Shown here in pieces: positions 51,314 to 61,256 of a DNA stretch of 64,000 bases. The DNA is taken from positions 1,310,296 to 1,374,295 of the forward strand of contig NZ_JANWGH010000001.1 in assembly GCF_024919275.1 (NCBI RefSeq), in the 5' to 3' direction. This stretch comes from Algoriphagus limi. Its GTDB lineage: Bacteria; Bacteroidota; Bacteroidia; Cytophagales; Cyclobacteriaceae. The notes below the pieces were generated by a model. It did no database searches and was not told the origin of the DNA. It saw only the letters and a program-made list of their open reading frames with translations. Every line of letters begins with the position of its first letter. The first letter of the stretch is position 1. A program made the position numbers and the translations under genes.

Positions 51314-54091
51314 ATGAAAATCAGAGTGCTATTTCTTTTTTTATTTTTTGTTTCCTGGGGAAGTCTTGCCCAAACTTTTTTTCTAAAAGGAAAAATTCAG
51401 GATGCTAAAAACAAGGAAACTATTCCCAACGCCACAGTCCTTCTATTGCGGGTAAATGATTCTACCCAAGTGGACGGGATGATTTCAGACTTAGACGGAA
51501 ATTTTGAAATCCAATCCATTCGGGAAGGAGAATACCTATTGAAAATTCAGTATCTGGGCTATGAAAACTTTTTTCGGACACTCCAAATCTCTGGAGATCT
51601 GGATTTAGGCATTGTATCCATTCGTGAACAGGCAGTGGGCTTGGATGAAGTGACTGTAGCGGCCCGAAGATCAACTAGTCAAAACAAGTCGGACACCACC
51701 ATGTTCAATGCGGACGCATTTAAAACAATGCGGGATGCAAGTGCTCAAACCCTTATAGAAAAGCTTCCCGGAGTCACTTCAGAAGATGGTGGGCTACAGG
51801 CCCAAGGTGAAGCAATCGCTCAGATATTGGTTGACGGAGAACCTTTCTTTGGAAATGATATCAAAACCGCCCTACAAAACATTCCGGCCGAGGTAATCCA
51901 AAGTATTGAGATTTTTGACCAATTAAGTGAACAATCCCGACTCAGTGGATTTGATGATGGAGAGCGCTTAAAAACTATCAACATCATCACAAAACCCAAC
52001 CGCAGAAAAGGGCAATTTGGTCGTACATCGGCAGGTTATGGCACAAATGACCGCTATATCGCAGGAGCTAGCATCAATGACTTTGATGAGGACAGAAGAA
52101 TTACTTTCACCAGTCTTTCCAACAATATCAACGTGACAGATTTTTCATCTGATCCAAACGCTCAGGATAATTCCCGACCGCAGAATGGCATTATTCAGAC
52201 ACATATCTTGGGTTTAAATTACTCAGATAATTGGGGGGAAAAGGTAAAAGTCACTGGAAGCTATGTATACAGCAGCCGGGAAAATTTCGGTCAGGCTATT
52301 CGCTTCCGGGAGTTTATCACTAATGGAGAAAGCAATCAGTTATACAACGAGGTCAGCACTGATACACGTCTGAACAATAGACATCAGTTCAACCTTAGAT
52401 TGGAATACAATATTGATGAGCGAAACCGGATTTTGTTTATTCCACGTCTATCGGCCCGATTTGAAACGGAAAACTCAGACTTCTCCGGTGAAACTTCGAA
52501 TGGAACCGATTTGATCAATACCGTCGTCAATACTAGAACTGCCGATAATTACGATTATGACTTATTTAATCGGATTTTCTACAGTCATAAATTCAACAAG
52601 CCTGGTCGAACGATGACCATCCGGGGCAGAATCAGTGACAATCGAAATCAAGATGAGGCAAATCGAATTGCAGAAAACCAGTATTTCATTCCAGACCCTC
52701 GTTCTGAAATCATTAATCAACAGATCAATCGTGACAGAAAAGGGTCCTCTTGGCAAACTGGTATTTCATTCACAGAAGCCTTGAGTGAAAAAAGTATGCT
52801 TGAATTGGAATATGAAATTGGAAACCGACTTAATGATTCTGATCAATTGATCTATGATGTCATCGACGAAGATCCACAAGCGATCGAATATCGCCTAGAT
52901 ACGGCATTGAGTAATACATTTGAAAGCAAATACCTAACTCAGGAAACGGAGCTGGGCTACCAGTTTAAAACCGATAAAATTCGAATCCAAACAGAATTAC
53001 AATACCAAAATGCACAATTGGACAATTCCCAAGGATTTCCCGTTCCTTTTGAATTAAAAAGAACTTTTGAAAGCCTTCAGCCTACTGTTCGCTTTAATTA
53101 TCAGATTACGTCAAATACCAATTTGCAATTTGATTACGATACGCGTACTCAAGAGCCGGATTTAAGACAGTTACAACCAGTAGTTGATAATTCAAATCCA
53201 CTTCAATTGTATGTCGGTAATCCTGGCTTAGACCAATCCTACTCAAACCGACTTCGCGTTCGCTTCCGAAGTAACAACCCGGAAACTGATCAAAACTGGT
53301 TCTTCTTTGGGCAATCTTCTTTTGTCAATAATATCATTGCTAACAGTTCCTTCATTGCAGAAGAAGCTACGGAAATCCAACCTGGAATTATCTTGGAACC
53401 CGGTTCCCAACTTTTCAGCCCGGTCAATTTGGACGGTTATTGGGATCTACGTTCTTGGTTTGGATACGGGATGCCAGTAGGCTTTATCAAGTCCAACTTG
53501 AATATCAATGGTGGGCTGGGCTACACTAAACGCCCTACCTTGGTAAATAATGAAACTGGGTTTAACAATTCCCGCCGAATCAGTACAGGTATTTCATTGA
53601 GCAGTAATATCTCTGATCAAATAGACTTCAATATTTGGACCCGATTCTCTTTCAATCAAGTAGAAAACACGCTCAACCCTAATTTGAACAACAAGTTTTT
53701 CAATCAAAGAGCTCGAGTGAACTTCAACTGGATTATTTGGGAAGGTTTTGTGTACAGATTAGACTTGAACCATCAAGTCAATTCAGGTCTTTCTGATGGT
53801 TTTGACACCAATTTCACCTTGGTGAATATGAGTTTGGGCAAAAAAATCTTCGCCAATCAGCGGGGAGAAATCAGCTTGAATGTTTACGACCTTTTCCGAC
53901 AAAACAATAACATCCGTCGAAATATTACCGACACCTTTATTGAAGACGTGCAGACCAATGTGCTGCAGCGCTACTTCATGCTGACTTTCTCCTACAATAT
54001 TCGCCGTTTCTCCAAGGGAATGGACATGGATGATTACAATGAAATGATCAATACCGGCGGAGGGGATGACAGAGGAGGAAGACGAGATTAA
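51314..54091 (+). CDS. Outer membrane beta-barrel protein with carboxypeptidase-like domain
   Basis: Protein of 925 residues: signal peptide (FLFFVSWGSLAQ), a carboxypeptidase-regulatory-like domain (KGKIQDAKNKETIPNATVLL, about 25-100), a plug-like region (ALIEKLPG-type sequence, ILVDGEPFFGNDIKTALQNI, about 150-210) and a long barrel rich in Asn, Arg and aromatic residues. It resembles the barrel family PF14905, related to TonB-dependent receptors but with no recognisable TonB box. It is probably a transport or adhesin-like outer membrane protein. No SusD partner is adjacent. Transcribed alone. Confidence 0.88.
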   Translation: MKIRVLFLFLFFVSWGSLAQTFFLKGKIQDAKNKETIPNATVLLLRVNDSTQVDGMISDLDGNFEIQSIREGEYLLKIQYLGYENFFRTLQISGDLDLGIVSIREQAVGLDEVTVAARRSTSQNKSDTTMFNADAFKTMRDASAQTLIEKLPGVTSEDGGLQAQGEAIAQILVDGEPFFGNDIKTALQNIPAEVIQSIEIFDQLSEQSRLSGFDDGERLKTINIITKPNRRKGQFGRTSAGYGTNDRYIAGASINDFDEDRRITFTSLSNNINVTDFSSDPNAQDNSRPQNGIIQTHILGLNYSDNWGEKVKVTGSYVYSSRENFGQAIRFREFITNGESNQLYNEVSTDTRLNNRHQFNLRLEYNIDERNRILFIPRLSARFETENSDFSGETSNGTDLINTVVNTRTADNYDYDLFNRIFYSHKFNKPGRTMTIRGRISDNRNQDEANRIAENQYFIPDPRSEIINQQINRDRKGSSWQTGISFTEALSEKSMLELEYEIGNRLNDSDQLIYDVIDEDPQAIEYRLDTALSNTFESKYLTQETELGYQFKTDKIRIQTELQYQNAQLDNSQGFPVPFELKRTFESLQPTVRFNYQITSNTNLQFDYDTRTQEPDLRQLQPVVDNSNPLQLYVGNPGLDQSYSNRLRVRFRSNNPETDQNWFFFGQSSFVNNIIANSSFIAEEATEIQPGIILEPGSQLFSPVNLDGYWDLRSWFGYGMPVGFIKSNLNINGGLGYTKRPTLVNNETGFNNSRRISTGISLSSNISDQIDFNIWTRFSFNQVENTLNPNLNNKFFNQRARVNFNWIIWEGFVYRLDLNHQVNSGLSDGFDTNFTLVNMSLGKKIFANQRGEISLNVYDLFRQNNNIRRNITDTFIEDVQTNVLQRYFMLTFSYNIRRFSKGMDMDDYNEMINTGGGDDRGGRRD

Positions 54092-54108
54092 ACTTTCGGA
54101 TTATTGAG

Positions 54109-54145
54109 GTAAAAGGTAAACTGTATGGTTTACCCTTTACTTTTT
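54109..54145 (+). terminator. Long hairpin terminator after the barrel gene
   Basis: GTAAAAGGTAAAC (54109-54121) pairs with GTTTACCCTTTAC (54128-54140) at 12 of 13 positions, loop TGTATG, followed by TTTTT. It lies between the stops of the convergent barrel and tex genes. Confidence 0.8.
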
Positions 54146-54165
54146 ACATCTTACAAAAATTCAAA

Positions 54166-56406
54166 TCATCGGAATTTACCTTTGAGCATCGCCAATTTTT
54201 CAGCCATGGTGCCTTGAGGCTCTTCCTTGCGCTCTGATTTGGAGTTTTTATCCATCTTTTTCCCTCGCTCCGCAAAAGGATCAGCCTTCATACTTAGACC
54301 GATTCGCTTCCGAGGTATATCCACATCCAATACAGTGACAATCACCTTTTGGTTGACCTGTACAATTTCATTGGGATCTTTGACAAAGCGATCTGCTAGA
54401 TGACTCAAATGCACCAAACCGTCCTGATGTACTCCAATATCCACAAAAGCACCAAAGGCAGTAATATTGGTAACAATGCCGGGAAGTTTCATCCCTCGCT
54501 TCAGGTCTTCGAGGTGATTGACACCCTCCTGAAACTGAAATACTTCAAACTGCTCACGCGGATCGCGACCAGGTTTGGAAAGTTCTTCCAAAATATCCTG
54601 AAGAGTCGGTAGGCCAACGGAATCAGAAAGGTAATTTTTCAAATTGATTCGATTGCGAAGGGAATCAGATTGCATCAATTCACTAACTGTCGTACCCAAA
54701 TCTTTTGCCATTCGCTCAACCAATTCGTATCGCTCAGGGTGCACAGCAGAACGATCCAAAGGATTCATCCCTTGTCGTATTCTCAAAAATCCAGCTGCCT
54801 GCTCATATGCCTTTTCACCCAATCGAGGTACTTGTAAAAGTTGGGAACGGCTGGTAAATGGCCCATGCTGGTTTCGATAGTCTACAATATTTTGTGCTAA
54901 AACAGGCCCTAATCCAGAGACATAGGTCAACAGCTGCTTGGATGCAGTATTTACCTCCACTCCTACTCCGTTAACCGCAGAAATCACCGTATCATCCAAG
55001 GCATTTTTTAAAGCGGATTGATCTACATCATGCTGATATTGACCCACACCGATGGATTTTGGATCAATTTTCACCAGCTCCGCCAAAGGGTCCATCAAAC
55101 GCCTTCCAATGGAAACTGCACCCCGGACAGTCAAGTCCAAATCCGGAAATTCCTCCCGTGCAACTTCAGATGCCGAATAAATTGAAGCCCCTGATTCATT
55201 GACCATAGTAACGATCACCGATTTCGAAAGACCTATTCCTTTGACAAAAGCCTCAGTTTCTCTTCCCGCTGTACCATTTCCAATAGCAATTGCCTGAATG
55301 TCAAATTTCTCCACCAATCCACGAACAGTCATAGCCGCCTCTGTTGTTCTTCGCTGAGGTTCATGGGGAAAAATGGCCTCATAGTGTAGCAGCTGCCCTT
55401 GAGGTCCTAGACATACCAACTTACAACCGGTACGAAAACCAGGGTCTATTGCCATCACGGCTTTTTCACCTAAAGGAGCTCCCAAAAGAAGCTGACGAAG
55501 GTTTTCTGCAAAGACTTTGATTGCTTCCTCATCTGCTTTTTTCTTAGTGATTAGACGAACTTCCGTTTCCATACTTGGTTTGAGCAATCGCTTATAGGCA
55601 TCCTTGATCGCCAATTTTACTTGAGATACAGAAGTGTTTTCAGCATTGATCAAGATTTGTCGCTCTATCAAGGCAATTGCATCTGCCTCTTCAGGGCAGA
55701 CATCCAACAATAAAAACAGTTCTTTTTCTCCCCTTCTCATCGCCAAAACCCGGTGCGAAGGAGCTGAGTGAATTGGTTCTGACCAATCGAAATAATCCTT
55801 GTACTTAATAGCTTCCTGTTCTTTCCCCGGAATAACTCTTGAGCGGAAAAACCCTTCTTTCAAAAAGAGCTGCCTCATTTTTTCGCGAAGCCCTGCATCC
55901 TCATTGATCCATTCAGCAATGATATCTCGAGCACCTTGAAGTGCTTCCTCAACTGAAGTCACTTCTTTTTCAGCGTTGAGGTATTCGGTAGCTAAAGACT
56001 CTAATTCTAGAGACTCTTGCTTAAAAATTATTTCTGCCAAAGGCTCTAGTCCTTTTTCCCGAGCAATAGTTGCCTTGGTTCTACGCTTTGGTTTGTATGG
56101 TAAATAAATATCCTCCAATCGAGCCATGGTCTCCGCTTCCAAAATGGCTTTTTGGAGTTCCGGAGTCATTTTTCCTTGCTCCTCAATTGACTTAACAATT
56201 GCTTCTTTCCGCTTATCCAAGTCCCGTAATTGCTGGATTCGATCCCGAACCGTAGCAACCTGAACTTCATCCAAGCTTCCAGTCACTTCTTTTCTGTATC
56301 TGGAAATAAACGGAACAGTCGCTCCTCCGTCCAATAGGTCAATTGTGGCTTGAACTTGCTGATTTTTTACTTGTAACTCTTCGGCTATTTTGTGGGAATA
56401 ATTCAT
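54166..56406 (-). CDS. tex: Tex, RNA-binding transcription accessory protein
   Basis: Protein of 746 residues from the chosen ATG (a TTG at 56415 lies upstream). The N-terminal Tex domain is VQATIDLLDGGATVPFISRY then RKEVTGSLDEVQ; the YqgF-like nuclease fold has MAIDPGFRTGCKL; helix-hairpin-helix repeats include VSGLGPVLAQNIVDYRNQHG; the C-terminal S1 domain is GIVTNITAFGAFVDIGVHQD. All domains are complete. It acts on RNA and ribosome or transcription complexes in the cytoplasm. Confidence 0.96.
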   Translation of the reverse strand: MNYSHKIAEELQVKNQQVQATIDLLDGGATVPFISRYRKEVTGSLDEVQVATVRDRIQQLRDLDKRKEAIVKSIEEQGKMTPELQKAILEAETMARLEDIYLPYKPKRRTKATIAREKGLEPLAEIIFKQESLELESLATEYLNAEKEVTSVEEALQGARDIIAEWINEDAGLREKMRQLFLKEGFFRSRVIPGKEQEAIKYKDYFDWSEPIHSAPSHRVLAMRRGEKELFLLLDVCPEEADAIALIERQILINAENTSVSQVKLAIKDAYKRLLKPSMETEVRLITKKKADEEAIKVFAENLRQLLLGAPLGEKAVMAIDPGFRTGCKLVCLGPQGQLLHYEAIFPHEPQRRTTEAAMTVRGLVEKFDIQAIAIGNGTAGRETEAFVKGIGLSKSVIVTMVNESGASIYSASEVAREEFPDLDLTVRGAVSIGRRLMDPLAELVKIDPKSIGVGQYQHDVDQSALKNALDDTVISAVNGVGVEVNTASKQLLTYVSGLGPVLAQNIVDYRNQHGPFTSRSQLLQVPRLGEKAYEQAAGFLRIRQGMNPLDRSAVHPERYELVERMAKDLGTTVSELMQSDSLRNRINLKNYLSDSVGLPTLQDILEELSKPGRDPREQFEVFQFQEGVNHLEDLKRGMKLPGIVTNITAFGAFVDIGVHQDGLVHLSHLADRFVKDPNEIVQVNQKVIVTVLDVDIPRKRIGLSMKADPFAERGKKMDKNSKSERKEEPQGTMAEKLAMLKGKFR

Positions 56407-56711
56407 GTGATTCAATCAAATTCTCTTCAATTTTCCCGCAAGATAGGAGTCCTTTTTAAGACAAAAAGTGGGAAATGTAGCGCTTGTCACTAAGGGTCTG
56501 ATTTTAAGAATGTAAAATTGAAGCAGAATTTAAAAGATTTGAAAATTGAAGTTCAGTAGAACTGTGGGAATGTTGAAAAGTAGAAAGGTTACTTGTTTGA
56601 TATAATAATTCAAACTCTTAATAATTCGAAACCAATTATTCCCTTTTTTGATCCCAAATTTCAACATTAAAAGTAACCTCGTAATTAGTAAATCGTATTT
56701 CGAAATTCGAT
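56407..56711. other. 305-base gene-free stretch with crossed inverted repeats
   Basis: AT-rich DNA between the divergent tex and TlpA genes. Three inverted pairs lie at its right half: AATGTTGAAA (56569-56578) with 56659-56668, AGGTTACTT (56586-56594) with 56671-56679, and GGGAAT (56566-56571) with 56638-56643. The first two cross instead of nesting. No coding sequence or tRNA is seen. Confidence 0.6.
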
Positions 56712-57284
56712 ATGGACTGGAAAAAAGAAATAAAATCTTGGGGCTTGATTTTGGCCTTTTTCGCATTCTTATATTTCACTGGCTTACTGCCGGTCGTGCA
56801 GGGAGCACTCCAATCTGTTTTACTTTCCACGGGTTTAATTAAACCCAAATTAGAGCGAGTTGATCTTACTAATAAGAATTTCGATTATGCTGGAACTTTT
56901 CAGGATTTTGATGGAAATACAATTCGCTTAGCCGATTATAAAGGAAAGACTGTTTTCATCAATCTTTGGGCTTCTTGGTGTGGACCATGTCGAGCAGAGA
57001 TGCCCCACATTTCTGAGCTGTACAAATCTGTCCAAGACCAAGAAAACCTCGAGTTTTTAATGATAGGAGTAGATAATGACTATCAGAAAAGTAAGAATTT
57101 TATAGAAGGAAAATCCTGGTCTTTCCCTGCTGTTCATGCCAGTTATGGCCTAAACAAGTCCTTGCTCAGCGAATCAATCCCGACAACCCTGGTGGTCAAC
57201 CCTGAAGGAAAAATCGTGTTCTATCAGGAGGGAATGAGCAATTTCAACACGGATGAGTTTCGGGATTTTTTGATTAACCAATAA
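56712..57284 (+). CDS. TlpA-like membrane-anchored thioredoxin
   Basis: Thiol-disulfide reductase of 190 residues. One N-terminal membrane anchor (GLILAFFAFLYFTGLLPVVQ) with the thioredoxin domain outside in the periplasm. Active site is NLWASWCGPCRAEMPHI (CGPC); the cis-proline is in ESIPTTLVVNPEGK. It probably keeps exported cysteines reduced, for example for cytochrome c maturation. Transcribed alone. Confidence 0.92.
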   Translation: MDWKKEIKSWGLILAFFAFLYFTGLLPVVQGALQSVLLSTGLIKPKLERVDLTNKNFDYAGTFQDFDGNTIRLADYKGKTVFINLWASWCGPCRAEMPHISELYKSVQDQENLEFLMIGVDNDYQKSKNFIEGKSWSFPAVHASYGLNKSLLSESIPTTLVVNPEGKIVFYQEGMSNFNTDEFRDFLINQ

Positions 57285-57416
57285 ATCGCCGTTTAAAAAT
57301 TTTTGGCTTTTTTATACTCCAACTTAATCTTCTGAATCACAAACTCAGACTAAGAAATCTGTCTTAGTTCGGTTCCTTATTTTAGGAGAATCTGAAAAAC
57401 TCTCTATCTTTCTTTC

Positions 57417-58787
57417 ATGAAAATTCCCGATACGGAAGTTATCATCATCGGAGCTGGTTTTTCAGGAATTGCTGCTGCAAAAAAACTTCATGAAGCTGGC
57501 ATTAGCTTTATAATTCTGGAGGCCCGAGATCGAATTGGAGGAAGAGTTTACACAAACTATCTAAAAGAGGATCTGTATGTTGACCTAGGAGGACAATGGA
57601 TAGGCCCGACTCAGGATAGAATGTATGAACTGTGCAAGGAATACGGCATCTCCTATTTTGAGACCTATGATGAAGGCAAAAACGTCCTAAATCTTCGGGG
57701 TAAAATCCGGACCTACAAAGGAATCATTCCGAAAATGGACCCTATTTCCTTAATCAATTTGGATATTTTGATGAGGAAACTGGAACGAATGGCAAGACAA
57801 ATAAATGTTCATTCTCCTTGGTCCCACCCCAAAGCTCCAAAATGGGATCAAATGACCTTGGAAACCTTTCTTAGAAAAAATTCCAAAACCAAGTCCTGTT
57901 ACGAAGTCATCAAAATTGGCTGTGAAACAATTTTTGCCTGCGAACTGAATGAAATCTCATTACTTCATGCACTATTCTATATCCGTTCGGGAACATCTTT
58001 AGACTGCTTGATTAACATTAAGGATGGAGCGCAACAACACCGAATTGTTGGCGGGATGCAAAGTATTGCGGAAGCAATGGTCGCCCCATTTCATGAAAAA
58101 ATTATTTTCAATTGCCCCATAGAAAAAATTATCCAAGGTGCTGATCAGTTGGAGGTGATTTCTAGCGAGAATAGTTTTTTTGCAAAAAGGGTCATTTTGA
58201 CTGTACCTCCTCCTCTCCTCAAGAATATAGATTTTGAACCAGGCTTAAGCACTGAAAAAAGCCAACTTTTGGAAAATTATCCAATGGGCCGTGTGGGCAA
58301 GTGCTTCATGATTTACGATACTCCTTTTTGGAGAGAAGATAACTATAGTGGACAGGTAGTTTCAGATGATCCACTAACACATCAGACGCTTTTTGATTGC
58401 TCCCCAGTGGATGGAAAGTACGGCATTCTGATGGGATTTACGATTGGGAATCGAGCGGACGAATATTTTGGAAGAAGTGAAGAAGATCGAAAAAAGCGAA
58501 TGATTTCCCAATTGGTTCAGTATTTTGGTGAAAGAGCTAAAAACCCCATCCAATACATAGATTTTACTATGAGTGATGAGACTTGGTCTCAAGGTTGCTA
58601 TGCTGGGCTGATGCCTATCGGTGCCTGGTCAAATTGGCGGGACGCCTATAGAAAACCGGAAGGAAATCTCCATTTTGCAGGAACAGAAGCAGCCACGGTT
58701 TGGCATGGTTACATCGAAGGGGCAGTTCGCGCAGGAGAAGCAGCGGCTTCAGAAATCATTGAATTGAAAAAGAAAGAAAAAATATGA
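57417..58787 (+). CDS. Flavin monoamine oxidase family protein
   Basis: FAD-dependent amine oxidase of 456 residues. The N-terminal dinucleotide loop is VIIIGAGFSGIAAAKKL, followed by ILEARDRIGGRVYTN, and the C-terminal FAD segment is LHFAGTEAATVWHGYIEGAV, all of the MAO/PAO type. No signal peptide, so cytoplasmic. It overlaps the membrane-anchored nitrilase by 4 bases, pointing to an amine-to-carboxylate or amide route. Substrate unknown. Confidence 0.92.
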   Translation: MKIPDTEVIIIGAGFSGIAAAKKLHEAGISFIILEARDRIGGRVYTNYLKEDLYVDLGGQWIGPTQDRMYELCKEYGISYFETYDEGKNVLNLRGKIRTYKGIIPKMDPISLINLDILMRKLERMARQINVHSPWSHPKAPKWDQMTLETFLRKNSKTKSCYEVIKIGCETIFACELNEISLLHALFYIRSGTSLDCLINIKDGAQQHRIVGGMQSIAEAMVAPFHEKIIFNCPIEKIIQGADQLEVISSENSFFAKRVILTVPPPLLKNIDFEPGLSTEKSQLLENYPMGRVGKCFMIYDTPFWREDNYSGQVVSDDPLTHQTLFDCSPVDGKYGILMGFTIGNRADEYFGRSEEDRKKRMISQLVQYFGERAKNPIQYIDFTMSDETWSQGCYAGLMPIGAWSNWRDAYRKPEGNLHFAGTEAATVWHGYIEGAVRAGEAAASEIIELKKKEKI

Positions 58788-59920
58788 GTGTGAGAAGATT
58801 CATCGTCTCATCTATATTATTGGTCATATTCATTTGGCTGATTTGGTCCTTTGCAGGAAGAAGCTATCCGCCTGATCAACCTGAGACTTTTTTAGATATA
58901 GTAGAAGAAGTTAACCCTAGCGATTCTCTCTATAACAATATCGTGGGGATTCAACCCTACATGCTTGCAAAAGACTATATAGATCAGGAAACCTTCTACC
59001 GAAAAATGGAGCTTTACCTGGATGCTGCCCGGAAATCCCAACTTATCCATTCAAATACAGTGGTTTTGCTTCCAGAGTATGTTGGAACCTGGTTGGTTTT
59101 ATCTGGTGAAAAACATGTGCTGGCAGAAAAAGACAATCTGAAAGATGCCATGTCCACCTTAGTACTTTCAAATATTGTCGATTTTGTAGTCAATTATTTT
59201 CAAAGTCATGAATTGGATAGACCCACTGGTACCCTATTTCGAATGAAGGCAAGAAAAATGGCTGAAGATTACTTCAATACCTTCAGCCAATTGGCACAAC
59301 AGTTCAATTGTTATATCGCGGCTGGAAGTATTATTCTCCCACAGCCTTATGTAGAAGAGGGGGAATTATATGTTGATAAAGAAGGCCCTCTTTATAATGC
59401 CTCATTCATTTTTGGCCCTGATGGTAAAATAATCGGGGAGCCTGTTTTAAAAGCATTTCCTATCGAATCGGAAATTCCTTTTGTTAGTGGAGAAGCGGTG
59501 GAAAAAATTCCTGTATTTAACCTTCCTATGGGAAAAACCGCCCTACTGATTTGTGCTGATAGTTGGTATCCAGAACCGTATCAGGTAGCCAATCAGTCAC
59601 AAACAGAGATCATTTTAGTGCCCTCTTATCTCACCGGCGATGAGGGTATGAAAAAACCTTGGCAAGGTTATAATGGCGCTCCAGCTCCTGTTGATACGAA
59701 TCTCAATGATATTGAGAAAATCAGTGAGTGGGAAGCCTGGAATAAATATGCACTACCAGGAAGAATTGGGCAAACAAATGCTCGAATTGGCTTAAATGTG
59801 TTTTTACGGGGAGAGCTTTGGAATTTAGGCGCTGATGGTCAGCCTTTAGCTGTCCTATATGGCCATCAACTAGAATTAAACCCTGCAAATCGAGCTGGAA
59901 TCTGGTCCATAAATTTTTAG
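58784..59920 (+). CDS. Membrane-anchored nitrilase-fold (C-N hydrolase) protein
   Basis: Carbon-nitrogen hydrolase of 378 residues with one N-terminal anchor (FIVSSILLVIFIWLIWSFAG) preceded by Arg, so the catalytic domain likely faces the periplasm. The Glu-Lys-Cys triad can be read as Glu in VVLLPEYVGTWL (about 94), Lys in VLKAFPIESE (about 225) and Cys C257 in LLICADSWYPE. The substrate is unknown: an amide, nitrile or N-acyl compound. Second gene of the operon with the amine oxidase, 3 bases before the secernin-like gene. Confidence 0.85.
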   Translation: MSVRRFIVSSILLVIFIWLIWSFAGRSYPPDQPETFLDIVEEVNPSDSLYNNIVGIQPYMLAKDYIDQETFYRKMELYLDAARKSQLIHSNTVVLLPEYVGTWLVLSGEKHVLAEKDNLKDAMSTLVLSNIVDFVVNYFQSHELDRPTGTLFRMKARKMAEDYFNTFSQLAQQFNCYIAAGSIILPQPYVEEGELYVDKEGPLYNASFIFGPDGKIIGEPVLKAFPIESEIPFVSGEAVEKIPVFNLPMGKTALLICADSWYPEPYQVANQSQTEIILVPSYLTGDEGMKKPWQGYNGAPAPVDTNLNDIEKISEWEAWNKYALPGRIGQTNARIGLNVFLRGELWNLGADGQPLAVLYGHQLELNPANRAGIWSINF

Positions 59921-59923
59921 CAT

Positions 59924-61162
59924 ATGTGCGACACCCTGGTAGCTCTTGGGAATTACACCCAATCCGGAAATTTGATCTTTGGCAAGAATTCTGATCGGGA
60001 GCCTTTAGAAGCACAGGAAATCAGTCATTTCCCCAGAAAAACCCAAACCGAAAAAACGCTTGATTGCACATTTATTTCCATTCCCCAAGCGGAACAAACA
60101 TGGGAAGTCTACTTATCCAAGCCTTTTCAAATGTGGGGAGCAGAAATGGGTGTTAATGAATGGGGTTTAACCATTGGAAATGAAGCCGTTTTCACTCAGG
60201 TCAAAATCAATAAAAAGAAGTCCGGATTGACTGGAATGGACTTACTTCGTCTAGCATTAGAGCGAAGCAAAAAAGCCGAAGAAGCAAAAAACCTGATTAT
60301 TCAACTCCTTTCGATTTACGGTCAAGATGCCTGCGGAGGTTATCAAAACAAAGATTTTTATTATCACAATAGCTTTCTAATCGCTGATACTGAAGAAGCT
60401 TTTATTTTGGAAACTGCAGGAAAATCCTGGGCTTGGAAAAAAGTCAGAGACACTGCCAGCATATCAAATTGTCTTAGTTTGGATGATGATTATGATGAGA
60501 TTTTCATAGAGAAAGAAGCCAAACATTTAAGCTCCTTCTTTCGCTCAAAAAAAGGATTCAAATCCCGATTTTCTGACTTCCTCTACACCTATTTTTCCAA
60601 AGCAAGTAGCAGAAAAGCAATAACAACAAATCAACTGGAAAATCAAGCTGGTCATTTAAGCACTTGGGAGTTTATGAAAACACTCCGGACGCACAATATG
60701 CCAGATAGCGAATTTCATCCCAGAAACTGTTCAGCAGCTTCCATTTGCATGCATGCTACCGGACTGACAAACCCCTCGGATACGACAGGAAGTTTGGTAA
60801 CTGAGCTTCGAACAAGCCGACCAAATACAATTTGGCTTACAGGCACTCCTCATCCTTGCCTTAGCCTGTATGTTCCTTTCTATTTCGGTACTAATACTGA
60901 TTTTCTGAACTTTCCTAGTTCAAAAAAGGATAATTCCCTTTGGTGGCAAGCGAGATATCTTCATGAATTGATTGACAAGAACCGAAGCCAACTTTTCCCA
61001 AAAATCCGACAGGAATTGGATGAAATTCAAAATAAATGGATCAAGAAAGACGCCTTGATTACAGATAAAAACCCAATCAAATCAGAACTACAAGAATTTA
61101 GTCAAAGCTGTTACCAGTTTTATCTAAACTGGGTCCTAGAAAAAATCCACGACTTGAAGTAA
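59924..61162 (+). CDS. Secernin-like C69 family N-terminal nucleophile hydrolase
   Basis: Protein of 412 residues. MCDTLVALG exposes Cys2, the nucleophile of the Ntn/C69 dipeptidase-secernin family after Met removal; LIFGKNSDREPLEAQE and MWGAEMGVNEWGLTIGNEAV are further family marks. No signal peptide, so it acts in the cytoplasm. Its substrate may be a dipeptide or an amide. It is the third gene of the amine oxidase-nitrilase set. Confidence 0.88.
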   Translation: MCDTLVALGNYTQSGNLIFGKNSDREPLEAQEISHFPRKTQTEKTLDCTFISIPQAEQTWEVYLSKPFQMWGAEMGVNEWGLTIGNEAVFTQVKINKKKSGLTGMDLLRLALERSKKAEEAKNLIIQLLSIYGQDACGGYQNKDFYYHNSFLIADTEEAFILETAGKSWAWKKVRDTASISNCLSLDDDYDEIFIEKEAKHLSSFFRSKKGFKSRFSDFLYTYFSKASSRKAITTNQLENQAGHLSTWEFMKTLRTHNMPDSEFHPRNCSAASICMHATGLTNPSDTTGSLVTELRTSRPNTIWLTGTPHPCLSLYVPFYFGTNTDFLNFPSSKKDNSLWWQARYLHELIDKNRSQLFPKIRQELDEIQNKWIKKDALITDKNPIKSELQEFSQSCYQFYLNWVLEKIHDLK

Positions 61163-61256
61163 CTAGCAAACATTTTAGACAAAATGCTCTAACAGCCAGC
61201 TGTAGGGAAGAGACCAAAAGCACCTAAAATTCATTAACTTGGAAAAAAGCCAAATC

